A stretch of DNA of 64,000 nucleotides from Dactylorhiza incarnata (GCA_033032865.1 JAWHQI010000013.1:868001-932000), one strand, 5' to 3'. Positions 1 to 10,531 are shown, numbered from the stretch's first letter. Notes: generated by a model from the letters alone, not told the origin. Translations and numbers: made by a program.

Positions 1-219
1 CCTCATTCAGTGGTATGACGCCCGCTACTCCGGCCCCATGATCGAGCGACTCTGCGGGGTCTGTCACACTGGCTCCATCGACTCATACATTGATGCCTTC
101 GTGGAATTAGTCACCCATGTCCCCGGTTTTCCCCCAGACCATTACTTGGGGTTCTTCATGAACGGCTTGCAACCCCACTTCCGCTCCCGTCTCCGCACTC
201 TCCAACCATTAACGGTTCA
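1..219 (+). pseudogene. gag (Retrotrans_gag capsid domain), 5' fragment
   Basis: The frame reads through the end of a Ty3/gypsy Retrotrans_gag domain, with motifs such as ERLCGV, YIDAFVELVTHVPG and FFMNGLQPHFRSRL. It matches residue for residue, with few changes, the gag of the minus-strand copy at 33438-34712. It enters from outside the window and stops at the TSD of the solo LTR at 220. Removing that insertion restores continuity with the fragment at 552-966. Gag would form the virus-like particle shell of the retrotransposon. Confidence 0.85.
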
Positions 220-546
220 TGTTAGGGCAAGACTACTAGAGAGACTAAGAGAGAAGAAGATCTAGAGAAAAAGAGGGAAGATTAGGGTTAGGGTTGGAAG
301 AGGGAGAAGAACTAACCAGGAATTACTCTTGCATAACCCCAAAAGGGGGCTGCCCGGGTATATAAATACCCGGGCAAGGAGGGGGCCGGCCGGCCCCTCC
401 AAGGAGGGCTGAACCCGCCTGGTTCAGCCCTCGGCCGGCCGGTTCACTGCGTGGGGGCTGAACCGGAAGGTTCAGCCCCGTTGTTTAGCGCGTCTTTGCT
501 CCTCCATACGTAATGACGTCCTGTAAAGCGTAGTGGGGGCGTAACA
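220..546 (-). mobile_element. Solo LTR of a palindrome-rich gypsy LTR family
   Basis: This 327-bp insertion starts TGTTAGGG and ends CGTAACA. It is flanked by a perfect 5-bp duplication GTTCA (215-219 and 547-551) inside a gag gene, which is diagnostic of a solo LTR left by LTR-LTR recombination. Read on the minus strand it begins TGTTACGCCCCC and matches the LTR at 40762-41018. It holds a TATA box within a palindrome (CCCGGGTATATAAATACCCG, from about 354) and two GGGCTGAACC/GGTTCAGCCC inverted repeats (near 405-431 and 457-479). Orientation is taken from the TATA box and the homologous 3' LTR. Confidence 0.88.
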
Positions 547-551
547 GTTCA

Positions 552-966
552 CCACGCCATTGACCTCGCCCCCCTGGTGGAGGCAGAATTTCTCGCGACG
601 CCCGGCGACATTCCTTCCCCATCACCTCCCTCTCGGCATCCCTCCCACACATATTTCTCGACCCATCTGAAACCTACACCTCCGCCACCTCCTCTGCCTC
701 GGCCACCACTGATGGGTCCTCGCAACAACCGGCCTGTCCCTACCCACCGCCTCTCCAACCAGGAGTACAACGACTTACGAAGCAAGGGCCTGTGCTTCCG
801 CTGCAAGCACCCCTACTCTCCTGATCATGAGTGCTCCGTGAAGGAGTGTCGTGTCCTCATCGGCAACGACCTGGCCGCGCTCTCCGCCACCGACTTCGAC
901 GCCCTGCTGCTCTCGGACGGACTACCGCACGACGCCCCGGGCACCTCGACGGCATCCCACTACTGA
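552..966 (+). pseudogene. gag, C-terminal part with zinc knuckle
   Basis: This continues the gag interrupted by the solo LTR. It runs through a proline-rich linker (PSPSPPSRHPS, PTPPPPPLPRPP) and a knuckle CFRCKHPYSPDHEC (about 792-833) of the gypsy CxxC...HxxxC kind, used to bind element RNA. It ends at TGA 964-966. The knuckle keeps both leading cysteines here, whereas the copy at 33438-34712 has a Cys to Gly change. No pol frame follows. Confidence 0.82.
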
Positions 967-1021
967 CCGGCGGGCGGCGCTCCGACCTTGGGGACAAGGT
1001 CGCTATTCTGACGGGATGTAT

Positions 1022-1278
1022 TGTTACGCGCACGCGTCATCCCATTTTATCATTACTGTTTTTCTTTAAATATATTAGGTTTGATGTGAGCCCCCTCCTC
1101 CCTATATAAGGAGGAGGTCTGGGAGTGTTATTTTCATCCTTGGATCATTAGGGATTTAGGCTCTCATTTGAGAGAGGGATCATTGGAGGAACCAGCCTTC
1201 TTGATCTTGGCCGGACTTCGATCCGGATTGTATCCGTGTTCTTCTTCGATTAATGCAACTTCCTTCCTGTCCGTATTA
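1022..1278 (+). repeat. 3' LTR of TR-GAG-like element copy 1
   Basis: The block starts TGTTACGCGC and ends TCCGTATTA, 257 bp. It matches the two LTRs of the minus-strand copy (33128-33382 and 35046-35302). It has a CTATATAAGG TATA box near 1101. The element ends TG...TA rather than TG...CA in all three LTRs, so this is a family feature. The preceding CTGACGGGATGTAT is the best PPT candidate. Confidence 0.85.
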
Positions 1279-2400
1279 TGTATCCAAACCTTCTACAGCA
1301 TCTTCCTCCAAGTCTACTGCCACTGAGTAATCTTTAACTTTCACTGGAGTTTCAGCTTGGCCTTCAATGGATAGCTTCTCCATTTTCTCTGTTGTACCTG
1401 CATCCACTACAGAACTAGATCGACCTTTGTGAATAAGGCTAGTCTCATCAAATACAATATGCACAGATTCTTCTACTGGTTGGGTATTAATGTTATACAC
1501 CCTATAAGCTTTATTATAGGAGTTGTAGCCAACAAAAATACCTTCACTACTTTTCTCAGCAATCTTGGTTAGTTTGATTTTCCCATTATTAAGTATATAG
1601 CATTTTCTACCAAAGATTCTGAAGTAGGATAAGGTAGATTTTCTGTCTTTCATCAGCTCATAGGGAGTTTTCTTGTGGTCTTTGATGATGGAGGCCTTAT
1701 TTATCACATGACAAGCTGTATTGACAGCCTCTGCCCAGAAGAATTCTGGTAGGGAGGAGTCACTCAGCATTGTCCTGTTGGCCTCTATTAAGATTCTGTT
1801 TTTCCTCTCTGCCACTCCATTTTGTTGAGGAGTTCTGGGTGAGGAAAATTCTTGGGAGATACCCAACTCTTGGCAGAATTCTGTCAAGTCTCCTGACTGA
1901 AATTGTGTCATGGTCACTTCTGAATTTGACAACAGTACAGCTCATTTCATTCTGGATTTGCCTGACAAAGTTCTTCAAGATATCTATGGTATCTGACTTC
2001 TTTTTAAGGAAGAACACCCAAGTAAACTTTGAATAGTCATCAACTACAACAAGAGTGTAAGTTTTCCCTCCTAAGTTATGAACAAACATAGGACCAAACA
2101 AATACATGTGCAATATATAGAGGCATCTAGAAGAGTCTTTATTAGAAATGCTCTTAAAGTTGGTCGTAGTTTGCTTGCCAAGTTGGCATGCCTGACATGG
2201 ACCTTCTTTAATGCACTTAATGTTTGGTCCATTTCTAACTAGGTCTTGAGAGAAAAGCTTGCTAATAATTTTATAGTTAATGTGAGCAAGTCTCTTGTGT
2301 CATTGAACACAAAGAGCATCTTTTTTATTAGTTACAAAGCACACTGGCTTAGAAGAGTCTGAATGAAAGAAATTAAGACAATAAATATCTCCACTCCTAG
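1279..2400 (-). pseudogene. Copia integrase (fragment, frameshifted)
   Basis: Integrase pastes the cDNA into the host chromosome. The zinc-binding N-terminus (CQACQLGKQ, near 2170-2200) is followed by the core with VVVDDYSKFTWVFFL (about 2000-2050). After a frameshift near 1850-1930 comes SSPRTPQQNGVAERKNR, which carries the catalytic Glu, and then the C-terminal FVGYN region. The second catalytic Asp reads as SDHD where SDNG is usual. The frame is split and the 3' end is cut off at 1278, so it cannot encode an enzyme. Ordinary copia arrangement otherwise. Confidence 0.82.
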
Positions 2401-2406
2401 TGTCAG

Positions 2407-2736
2407 TTATGGTAGCCTCAGATTCAAGGATCTCTTAACTAAGCACTTATCCTTGTAGAACACAATAACAAAACCTAAATCACAAAGTTGATTTATGCTT
2501 ATGATATTGTGATTCAAGCTCTCCACATAAGCTACCTTTGTGATGGTGACTAAACCATTGGAGAGGTTACCATATCCTCTGGTCACCCTTTTTTCTGAAC
2601 CTCCAAATATTACTGTTGGTCCATTTTTCACTGGGGTGTAGTCCCTCAAATAACTCTTTACTCCAGTCATATGTCTGGAGCAACCACTGTCCAAGTACCA
2701 GATAGGAGATTGGTTGGCCTTTGGACATACCTGCAA
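2407..2736 (-). pseudogene. Copia aspartic protease / GAG-pre-integrase segment
   Basis: The 109-codon frame begins near the SIRE-type linker and carries the aspartic protease signature YLDSGCSRHMTG, with DSG as the active-site motif. The usual IFGGSEKRVTRGYGN and NIISINQLCDLGF blocks follow. The protease cuts the gag-pol polyprotein. It is separated by a stop from the upstream gag and from the downstream integrase frames, so the polyprotein is broken. The domain order PR before IN before RT is that of copia elements. Confidence 0.85.
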
Positions 2737-2745
2737 AAGGAATTA

Positions 2746-3290
2746 CTATACCTTAGGTACCCAAATAAATTTGGGTCTATGGTTCCTGTTAGGAAAATGA
2801 GTTAGGGAATTAGACTTCTGAATGGTCTGCACCTTTCTTGCTCTAGGGACCGTTGAATTGAACCAATAGTCCAAGGCAAAGTGTCCAACTTTACCACAGC
2901 ACCAGCACTCATACATGTTATATCTTCTTTTCTGCCTCACCATCTGGGTGGGATGGTAGTGCTGGTGGGCAGGAGAGAAGAATGTTGGCTTACTAGGTCT
3001 TTGGTGAACCTCACAAGTGTGAGTGTGATGTGGAGCTGGTCTCACCACTTTTTGGTTCACCTTCTTAGGGGCAGGCTTGGCAGGAGCAGCCTTCCCCTTT
3101 CTCTTGGTTGCTGTTGCTGCAGGTCCATGGACAAAAGGACCTGGATTCTTCATTTGAATCTCTTCATGAGTTGCTTTAAAAGCACTCAACCCAAAGCCTG
3201 CTCTTTTTCTTAAGGAAGATGGCTTGCTGTCACTGGTAGAGCAAACATTAGTCAGATGACCATATGCAGAATCCTGATCAAAGGGATTAA
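2746..3290 (-). pseudogene. Copia gag-protease linker with second zinc knuckle
   Basis: This is a basic, histidine-rich stretch with the degenerate knuckle CWCCGKVGHFALDYW (about 2870-2915), where the final Cys is Tyr, then the lineage motif FIWVPKV before a stop. In SIRE elements this region links gag to protease. An in-frame stop separates it from both neighbours. It has no independent function that I can infer. Confidence 0.7.
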
Positions 3291-3363
3291 ATGCCAGTAG
3301 TACCTTCTACATTAGAGGGTTTGGCTTCAGAAATCTTTCCCTTGATTGTCTCTTCAGTAAATC

Positions 3364-5007
3364 CTACACCACCTCTATATGGTGCAGAAAAATATCAATT
3401 ATTGGCAGGACTGTCTTGGGCATGGAATAGCTGGCAACTATCCTTTTCTCAGCCAATATCATTTCCTCAAGGTCCTTAATGACCTTGTTCTTCTGAGCTA
3501 ATTCAGCATTTCTGAGCTTTGTGGCTTCCTTGAATTTATCCACTTCTTTGCTCAAAACAGCCAGCTTTTCAGTTGTCTCTTGGAGCTCAAATTGGGTAAT
3601 TTTCAAGGATGATAACTCCTTAGATTGAACACTAAGGAGCTTCTTTCTTTTCTTGAAAGCTTCCCACAAAGCTTCATATTGCTGCATTAGTTCAGTTTCA
3701 TCCTCATGTGGGGATCTTGAGGATGTGTTATTGTGAGCAAACTCATATTCATCATCATGCATTGAATCTGCCACTGATTCAGAATCAGAGGCAGACAGAG
3801 GGGCTCTGATAGGTACCTTCCCAGGAGAGGTGTTCTCATCATTGATGTCTTCATTTATGTTCATAAGGCCAATTAGAGCTTCCTCCTCAGATTCTGAGGA
3901 GCTTGAGTCAGAATCACTTAAGGTTCTGATCTTCTTTGCAATGAAGCTTTTTTCTGCTTTCTTCTTGTCCTTTGAAGTTCTTCTATCTTCGTGCTTCTTT
4001 GATTCCCTCTTTTTGGAGGGGCAGTCAGCTATCATGTGACATGTTTTCTTGCAACAATAACACACTGTATTAGCCAAATCAAATTTACTGGGTTTAGATT
4101 TATACTTGTCATCCCTTGATGATTTAGATTTGTCATGATGACCAGATCTCCTTGAGCTAGATGAGGATGACCTATGGCTGTCTCTTCTCCTTCTTGACAT
4201 CAGCTTTTTAAATTGCTTGGAGAAGAGGGCTAGTTCTTTATCTGTGTTGTCAGATTGCGATGTGCTGGCATCAGAAGCCTCACTGCTTTCAGATTCATTT
4301 TGAAATACAGGAGTCTTGTCTTTGGTTCTCCTTAAGCTCTCAGCCTTATGGTCCATAGATCTTTCTCTGGTGCTCCCTCTTGAGCTTTCCTCTTCAGCTT
4401 TTTTTGTGTTAAGCTGAAGCTCATGGAACAGCAGCTTTCCATACAGATTCTTGGGCTCCATGATGCCCAGATGTCTCATCTCCCTGATGACACATATCTT
4501 GATGTCTTATTCCTTAGTGAGGGATCTAAGGAATTTGTCATTGAGATCAGAGTTTGTGAACTCCCTTCCATAGTTTCTCAGGTCATTCACAATCTTGAAA
4601 AACCTCTCATAGCAGCTTGAGATGGTTTCATTTTTGCCTTGTTTGAAGGTCTCATACTCCTGATTCAGAAGGGACTTCCTGTCATCCCTTACCTCTTCTG
4701 TCCCCTCCATATAAACAATCAAGGAGTCTCACATCTCCTTGGAAGATTTGCAGTGAATAATATTTTGGAGGGTGGAGTCATCAATAGCACTTACTATGAT
4801 GTTTTGTGCCATTTTATCAAAGCACACCAAGACAAGTTCATCCTTACTCATGTCAAAGTCCTTCTTTGGTACTTGCTTGGCAGGATCTATGATTGAGGCT
4901 GTCATGGATATTTGAGGTCCCTCTTGAACAGCAACAAATACTCTGGGATCTGCAGCCTCCATGAACAATCTGACTCTTTCCAGATGGGGAAATTTTCTTT
5001 GAAGCAC
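3364..5007 (-). pseudogene. Copia gag polyprotein (three broken frames)
   Basis: Three minus-strand frames (4729-5007, 4507-4722, 3364-4479) together read as a SIRE-type gag. The N-terminal region has AKQVPKKDFDMSKDE. The UBN2-like middle has TFKQGKNETISSCYERFFKI. The rest carries a Ser/Arg-rich tract, a knuckle CYCCKKTCHMIADC (CX2CX4HX4C, about 4031-4073) and a C-terminal coiled coil with heptad Leu/Lys/Glu (about residues 260-350 of the last frame). Stops between frames show decay. Gag would assemble the particle and package RNA. Confidence 0.82.
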
Positions 5008-5110
5008 ACCGGAAGTTTTATGGACCTCATCTCTTTGTGTTGATATCCTCCAGCCATTAGGAATAGTTCCAAAAGATATAAATCTGAATGTTAAGTCACT
5101 ATTTGATCAA

Positions 5111-5126
5111 CCTAGCTCTGATACCA
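5111..5126 (-). other. Primer-binding site, initiator tRNA-Met
   Basis: On the minus strand this reads TGGTATCAGAGCTAGG, complementary to the 3' end of plant initiator tRNA-Met. It lies two bases from the end of the 5' LTR (5129). It primes minus-strand DNA synthesis and fixes the LTR boundary and element orientation. Confidence 0.92.
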
Positions 5127-5128
5127 CT

Positions 5129-6590
5129 TGTTATATATGGAACTATCACATAGAGGGGGGAGAATAGGTGATGTGACTGTTTTGAAATTTTAAGCACAAT
5201 AGCAAATAAAGTATATCACAGCACAGATCACAGGCACAGAACACAACACACAAAGACACCAGATTTATAGTGGTTCCCCAAGACAATGTGTCTTGAGTAT
5301 TTCGCTGTCCCTCTGCGCCTATCTAGCAGTGTGCTAGAGTCAGCAATCTCCACAAAAAACTCAGATCTCCTCCACAGATCTTACAGCTCACGCACAGCAG
5401 GCCCTACAACTCAGATCTTTCTAGGATCCTACCTCAGATTCCAAGAACCCTAAAGCTCAGGCACTCCAGACCCTACAACTCAGATCTACAAAAGATCCTA
5501 CCTCATGTTCACACAGAATCCTACAGCTCAGACTCAAAGAGTCCTACAGAAAACGTATTTTGTTTATAAAATTGAAGAATACTTCACAGAATAGAAAACA
5601 GAAATATCCTAAAGAGTCTTCTTAGCCCTGAGGCAGACGGCCACTGGATCTGAAGAGAAAACCTTGAAGATCTATTCACTGATGCACAGAAGGTTCTCTT
5701 TGATCCTCTTCTTCAATCCGGAACGAGCTTATCAGTCGATGATGCCTGACTGAGCCTTGGAGAACTGAGAGCAATGTTCTCGAGAATGTTCCTTCTTCTG
5801 AAAGTCATTACATTGTTCAATTGATTCTTCTCTTTCTGTGTTCTATTTGTTGTTTCGTCTCATTATGGCAAACAAGTTATCCTTTTATATGATAGGAATG
5901 TTTAACGGTCTATTCCGAGGTCTCATTAATGTCAGAAGCCCATTCTTAAACAACATCCGCTGATTCGACCCTTAGACGGCGGCATTAAATGCAGACAACG
6001 CGTTTCGAAAAATCTTGATCTGTCTCGACAATATGAACATCATCTCGACGACAGAAATTACCGTCTCAGTGATCCAGCTTGTACAACTCTTCAAGTCTTC
6101 TGAGATATTCCCCTCGAATAGATATCTCGATGATATGAAACTTCTCAACTGCATTCTCTGTCTCCACGATATCTAACAGCCTTTACGACGACATAGCTCC
6201 TTCACGATGATATTTGACTTAGCTAGCCCTTCTTAAGTCTTCACAACGATATCGTTGGGTGATACTTGTTGTTACAACGATATCGTCGTGTTATCCTTGT
6301 TGTCAGGACGATATCTTGACTTAGACGTTTCTTCTTGTTCTCACAACAATATCGTCGTGTACTTCTTATTGTCACGACCATTCTTGTATTTATTCCACGA
6401 TAAGTCTATATCGTTTCAACGATATGTCTGGCCCTTTCTCAACGATATTAGACTTAGAGATATATGAGAAATACAGGACACACTGTGAATATACTGCATA
6501 CATAAGATATAACATCAAATACATAGTGTTTTTATCATTGACCTGAGCACTTCTTCAAATCAGGAACATTGTTGGGCACTGTTCCCAACA
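5129..6590 (-). repeat. 5' LTR of the SIRE-type copia element
   Basis: On the minus strand it begins TGTTGGGAACAG and ends CATATATAACA, 1462 bp, directly beside the PBS. The part around 6160-6460 is dense in ACGATATCG-like motifs spaced irregularly. No coding potential is convincing. The flank after 6590 is ATATT, the expected TSD half. Confidence 0.85.
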
Positions 6591-6923
6591 ATATTCTCAG
6601 GTGATCTCATTGGAAAAAGTCTTGGTAAAATCCATGAAGGATGAAAATAGCGGATACGTATAAAATATTCTAGTGAGTGTAATATAAACCTTTCCGTCAT
6701 TTGGAGGGAAAATCCTTTAGTGCTGTATATGGGGGATGCCCCCTAATTTGTAACCATCCATGCTTTGGAGAAAAGTAATAGAGTTCCTTGTTTGTGAGCA
6801 CTTCCTTTGAGTTGGATTCTCTTTCTCTCTTTTACACCCCAAATTCTAACGAGTGAGGCTGACTTAGCTAACTGCAAAGAGTGACAAAATGACATAAGGC
6901 CACATGCGGGCGAGTTTGTGACA
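6591..6923 (+). repeat. 5' LTR (3' portion) of gypsy element A
   Basis: The block ends GTTTGTGACA at 6923, immediately before a PBS (TGATATCAGAGTC, 6926-6938, one mismatch to the initiator-Met type in the leading TGG and one later). Its text has the R/U5 character seen before gypsy gag genes: an AT-rich stretch, then pyrimidine-rich CTCTTTCTCTCTTTT. The 5' part of the LTR is cut off by the SIRE element at 6590. Confidence 0.7.
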
Positions 6924-6925
6924 GT

Positions 6926-6938
6926 TGATATCAGAGTC
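6926..6938 (+). other. Primer-binding site of gypsy A (degenerate)
   Basis: TGATATCAGAGTC is two bases after the LTR end GTGACA. It is a mutated form of TGGTATCAGAGCC. It supports plus orientation for gypsy A. Confidence 0.7.
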
Positions 6939-6950
6939 AAGTCGATTATC

Positions 6951-7447
6951 ATGGTGCTATGCAGAGGTAGATGGAAAATGAGGTCAACAACTCAAGTGTT
7001 ATTGATGATCACGGTAGAGAGGTCACAAATCCACACTTTAAGAAGAATCTTGATCATAATAAGACCAGTAAACGGAGCCATTTGGAGCACTGAGGGTGAA
7101 CTATGTCGTTGTGCCGACAAAGTGGAGAATGACTATGCTATGCTCAAGAGTGAGCGCATGGAGATTAAGGAAAATTATGAGTTCCTTAAGGATCATTGCC
7201 TTGACAAGTTAGATGAACTAGAAAAAGAATTTCGTTCTAGATTTGAATTATATGAAGAACAACTTACCAATTTGGAAGAAGAAAAAATGCTCTTCATCTC
7301 ACCAATGAAGAGTTATGCAAAGAGTTAGAGTTGTGCAAGCAAAATGTTGTCAACGAAGGCACTAGTGGGACAATGCCAATTCCCAGGATGGATATCCCCA
7401 AACTAAAGAAGTTTGTAGGCAAGTGAGATGCAAAGGAAGTAGAGAAT
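6951..7447 (+). pseudogene. Gypsy A gag, N-terminal part
   Basis: After a frameshifted start the frame carries a coiled coil rich in Glu/Lys/Leu (about 7110-7290, e.g. EKEFRSRFELYEEQL) and then, in another frame, MDIPKLKKFVGK followed by a stop and DAKEVEN. That is the start of a Retrotrans_gag domain (usual text GKRDAKEVENFLWHMERYF). The reading breaks at 7447, where copia B is inserted, and resumes at 36130 with WHMEDYL. It is a decayed capsid gene. Confidence 0.72.
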
Positions 7448-7623
7448 TGTTGAAGCCCATTGGTAAAAAGCCCAAAGGGGGCCCCATTGTACATTTATTT
7501 CTTAGTGTATTTAGTTGCACATCTTCAATTATACTATTTTTCTCCTCCTCTACTCTATATAAAGAGGCGAGTGTGTATGTAATTCTTTAAGGATTCTAGA
7601 ATAATAATTATTTTATTCTCACA
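7448..7623 (+). repeat. 5' LTR of copia B
   Basis: It begins TGTTGAAGCCC and ends ATTCTCACA, with a TATA box CTCTATATAAAGAGG near 7553. It is paired with 35954-36129. A degenerate PBS remnant (CAGAGTAGGACG) follows directly. The exact 3' end could be off by a few bases. Confidence 0.83.
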
Positions 7624-8344
7624 CAGAGTAGGACGAATTTTTTATTTGTTGCTCTCCCTCAATTTCTCCTATTGCATAATTTTTCCCGACCTCACACAAA
7701 CCTACCCGATTTCGTGTGACTCTTCTGGTCTCACACGAGGAGTTCTAGACACATTTGCCCTTCTGCGAGTTCTTCCTATTAAGCTAGCAAAATGCAAAGA
7801 GTTCCTTCCAGCTCTCTGGAGACCTCTCTAGCTCTCTATCGACCTCAACGTTCTCGCATTGATATCGTCGATATCACTGCATCCATGACAGTCCCCCCCC
7901 CCCCTCCACATTTATAGAGAACATCGTCCTTGCGAGCCCGTGCTATCAAGCCAGATCGTTGTCCCGCGCTGCCGGGCCCAAATTGTTGAGCTTGTGCTAC
8001 CGAGCACAGATCGTCGTCCATGTGAGCTCTTCGAGCTCCTCGCATACCTCGGTCGTCTCCGAACTCCATATGAGCGCACGCGATTCTTGTTGAGGGGTCT
8101 ACAAGCTCGCACATCTCCAAGCTCGTACAGCACGCACAACTCGCCTATTCCTTCAGAGTTCGTGCGATTTTTGCGCGCTCTCTGAGCTCCTCACATTTCT
8201 CTAATTCCTACGGGTTATCTGCGCTGCCGAGCACGAGCTCACACCTGAATCCCCCCTCCCCTCCTTTATAGAGATTGACGTAGGGGGAGCACCGTACAAG
8301 ACTTCCAGTGTGCTCTCGCACTCATGCTCCGCTCTACTTACGTT
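7624..8344 (+). other. Leader of copia B between LTR and gag
   Basis: About 720 bases with no convincing ORF. They hold a C10-plus homopolymer near 7890-7905 and repeated CTCACAC and TGCGAGCTC-like words. This is the expected untranslated leader of the element. Short ORFs on both strands here lack any recognisable domain. Confidence 0.6.
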
Positions 8345-9004
8345 ATGGAGAAACCATCGGTGACTCCGGCTTCTACCCTCAACCTCCTTTGTAGTCCGTC
8401 TAGAAATCTAGGGACGTCTTCCAAACTGACTGGACCAAATTATCCTAGTTGGAGTGACTTTGTCATCTTCCTTTTGCGATCTCAACGCAAACGCCATCAT
8501 CTCACTAATGATCCTCCTGACATCGTGTCCCCCACCTATGTTAATTGGGATGCCAATGATGCCCTATTTTGTACTGGTATTCCAACAGTCTTTCGGATGC
8601 ATGTTTGCTCATCATCCATCATGACGACACTGTGAAGACAACGTGGGATCATCTTACCGCCCTTTACTCCAAGGTTGCAAAAACATCTTGCATCTACACC
8701 ATCTATAATAATCTCTTCGCGCGGCCAACACTTTCAATTGATGTTGCGTATCAGAAAGTTCAATCTCTCGACACAGAACTTCTCCAGCATCGGCCCTTCT
8801 CTGCTGACCTTGTCACTCAACAGAAATATTTTTCAAAAACTCCTTGCAGTCTGTTATCTTCTCTGTCTTCCAGATTCCTACGATACACCAATAGATCTTG
8901 GGAGAATCTGACGCTCCCACCTTGGACTTCTCCAGCCTCCGGCCCCGCGCGACAGTCCCATCGTGCCCCGCGCGACAGTACCTGGCCCACCCCCGACAGT
9001 TCTT
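8345..9004 (+). pseudogene. Copia B gag (frameshifted)
   Basis: The frame starts at MEKPSVTP and carries the copia gag opening KLTGPNYPSWSDFVIF. After a frameshift near 8560 come the UBN2-type blocks VKTTWDHLTALYSK and DVAYQKVQSLDTELLQHRPF, and after another shift CLPDSYDT. It ends in a proline-rich text and is cut near 9004, before the zinc knuckle, by unrelated AT-rich sequence. At least two frameshifts are needed. Its downstream partner, the protease, is found at 31221. Confidence 0.78.
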
Positions 9005-10022
9005 AATATTTATACATTTTTTATCATTTTTTTTAAATTAAAAAATTAAATAATACTATATTTTGTTATTATAAAAGGTTTTTAATTATTCATCTATTTT
9101 TCTAATATAATTTACTTTTTTAAATTATTGAAATTTATTAATTTGAAAAATAAAAAACATTAATAAAAAAGAATCGCGTCGGGTGGGCGGTTAAGGCCGC
9201 CGGCCTGCTCGGATTCCACAGGCGGGTTCACCTGACCCCGGCGAACCCGTCGGGGGTTGTCCGGCGGCGAGCGGGCAGGGCCACCGTCGGCGGTGGCCCT
9301 GTCCGTGAGACCCTAAACTGGATCTCACGGTCAGGGCCACCGACGGCGGTGGCCCTGCCATACCGCCGCCGGGATATCACAGGCGGGTTCGCCGGGGCCC
9401 GGCGAACCTACCAGTGGGCTCCGGGAGGGGCGCCGACGACTCCGCTGGCGGCGGCAACCCAAAATATTTTGAAAAAATATGGCGTCGGGATTTCTGTGTG
9501 AGGGAGAAGGAGGTGTTTGCTGCAAATGGCCATTTGCGGTCCATCATTTCCTTGATGGAGGGCTGCGATGATAAGTTGAACGCCTGAGATTTGATGAATG
9601 GAAGAAATTCAGCCTCATTTTTGTAAGACCCCTCCCCCGCACCGGGGAGTACGCGGATCTTATGCCCAGAACCGCAGTCTTACGTACAACTCAACGCTAA
9701 GAACACAACAGCGGAGCCACTGCGTACTCTTGCTGGCAACAACCAGTCTTTATGGTTGGGTGTGCGCTTAGTGGATAGTCCTCCAGACATCAGTATAAAT
9801 AACCTACTGGTCTTCCCAAGAGTTACACACCTCACCAGAGTCAAGGTACTTCCGTCGGTGTGCTGACTGGACCAATACCGATTGACTCACCACTCAAGCA
9901 CAAACCAGGTATAGTAATACCTATCCGAGCTTCCAGCTCGCAGGACCACCCCGTCCTCAGATCTTATACATCACCGAGCCTTCCGCTCGCAGGACAAACA
10001 AGTCCTTTTATTTGTCGCTACC
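9005..10022. other. Unassigned sequence between copia B gag and gypsy C LTR
   Basis: Three blocks are visible. One is an AT-rich stretch (9005-9170). One is a GC-rich block with a strong inverted repeat (9274-9359). The third (about 9620-10022) starts TGTAAGACCCCTCCCCC, has a TATA-like AGTATAAATAAC near 9790, and joins the recognisable gypsy C LTR at about 10023. The last block may be a diverged LTR or solo LTR, but I see no matching partner or TSD. No coding frame is convincing. Confidence 0.5.
9274..9359. repeat. Imperfect 37-bp inverted repeat (hairpin)
   Basis: Arms 9274-9310 and 9323-9359 are inverted copies with about four mismatches around a 12-base loop. Each arm contains its own dyad (AGGGCCACCG...CGGTGGCCCT), so a cruciform or branched hairpin is possible. 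The flanks repeat CACAGGCGGGTTCNCC in direct orientation (near 9220 and 9380). Purpose unknown. Confidence 0.8.
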
Positions 10023-10276
10023 CCGAGCTACAACGAGGAGGTCCCGTCACTAACCCGAAAGTATATAGGAACTTCCCCTCCTAAACCAGAGTTATGCTCG
10101 GCACAAGGGAAGCACGGAGAGATTTTTGGGAACTTTTTTTTGGGGGGGGGGGGGGGGGTGGGGTCAACGTGCCTTCAACTTGTGCCCTAGGGGTCCTATT
10201 TATAGGCAATCAAGGTGGGGTTATATATGGGCTGCGAATAACCACCCCTTCTCTTGAGATACTGGGTACCTAGCTC
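10023..10276 (-). repeat. Gypsy C 3' LTR, distal part
   Basis: The block aligns with the 5' LTR around 30710-30948 (shared GAGGAGGTCCC, TATATAGGAACTTCCCCTCC, TCCTATTTATAGGCAATCAA). It contains a G-run of about 18 near 10142, which is shorter in the other LTR. It stops at the hAT insertion. Homology to the last about 150 bp of the LTR (30562-30710) is absent before 10023, so this LTR is truncated or replaced there. Confidence 0.8.
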
Positions 10277-10531
10277 CTACGTTACACCGACACGCAACTC
10301 GTCAATTCTCAAAAAATACCATATTCCGACACAATGGGACGTATATTAAATATTTATTTTTTTATAATTATGAAAATCCTACAACATTTAACAAAAATTA
10401 AAAAAATGAACAATTAACAAATATTATAATAAATTACGTCATTTTAAACATTAAACATCAAATATTCAAATGTAAAACTTAACAAAAGGTCAAAAAATGA
10501 AAAACATTAACACATTACCATTAATCTAATA

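Larger units (their letters stand above)
1..1278 (+). mobile_element. TR-GAG-like gypsy-derived element, copy 1 (5' end outside the window)
   Basis: This is the 3' part of a short LTR element that encodes only a gypsy-type gag. Gag coding (1-219 and 552-966) runs straight into a spacer with the gypsy 3'-end motif CTTGGGGACAAGG (about 987-999) and then into the LTR at 1022-1278, with no protease, RT or integrase. A second, nearly complete copy lies on the minus strand at 33128-35302 and defines the ends. The element abuts the integrase region of a minus-strand copia element at 1279, so it probably inserted into that element, but the other flank is outside the window. A solo LTR of another family (220-546) interrupts it. 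Confidence 0.8.
1279..6590 (-). mobile_element. SIRE/Maximus-type Ty1-copia element (3' part truncated)
   Basis: On the minus strand the order is 5' LTR (6590-5129), PBS, gag, CCHC linker, protease and integrase. The sequence then meets another element at 1278, so RT, RNase H and the 3' LTR are missing here. The long LTR (1462 bp), Ser/Arg/Lys-rich gag with coiled coil, the YLDSGCSRHMTG protease signature and the FIWVPKV linker fit the SIRE/Maximus lineage. It is inserted in the 5' LTR of gypsy A (6591-6923). The duplication partner would lie outside the window. Confidence 0.85.

Noticed and set aside
281..300. Telomere-like TTAGGGTTAGGG
   Set aside because: Only two units, not the plant TTTAGGG form, and inside a solo LTR.
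6160..6460. ACGATATCG-rich block as a separate satellite
   Set aside because: Spacing is irregular and the block lies wholly inside the SIRE-type LTR.
10131..10160. Long G-run as a G-quadruplex regulatory element
   Set aside because: The sister LTR has a much shorter run; a homopolymer expansion or sequencing uncertainty explains it.
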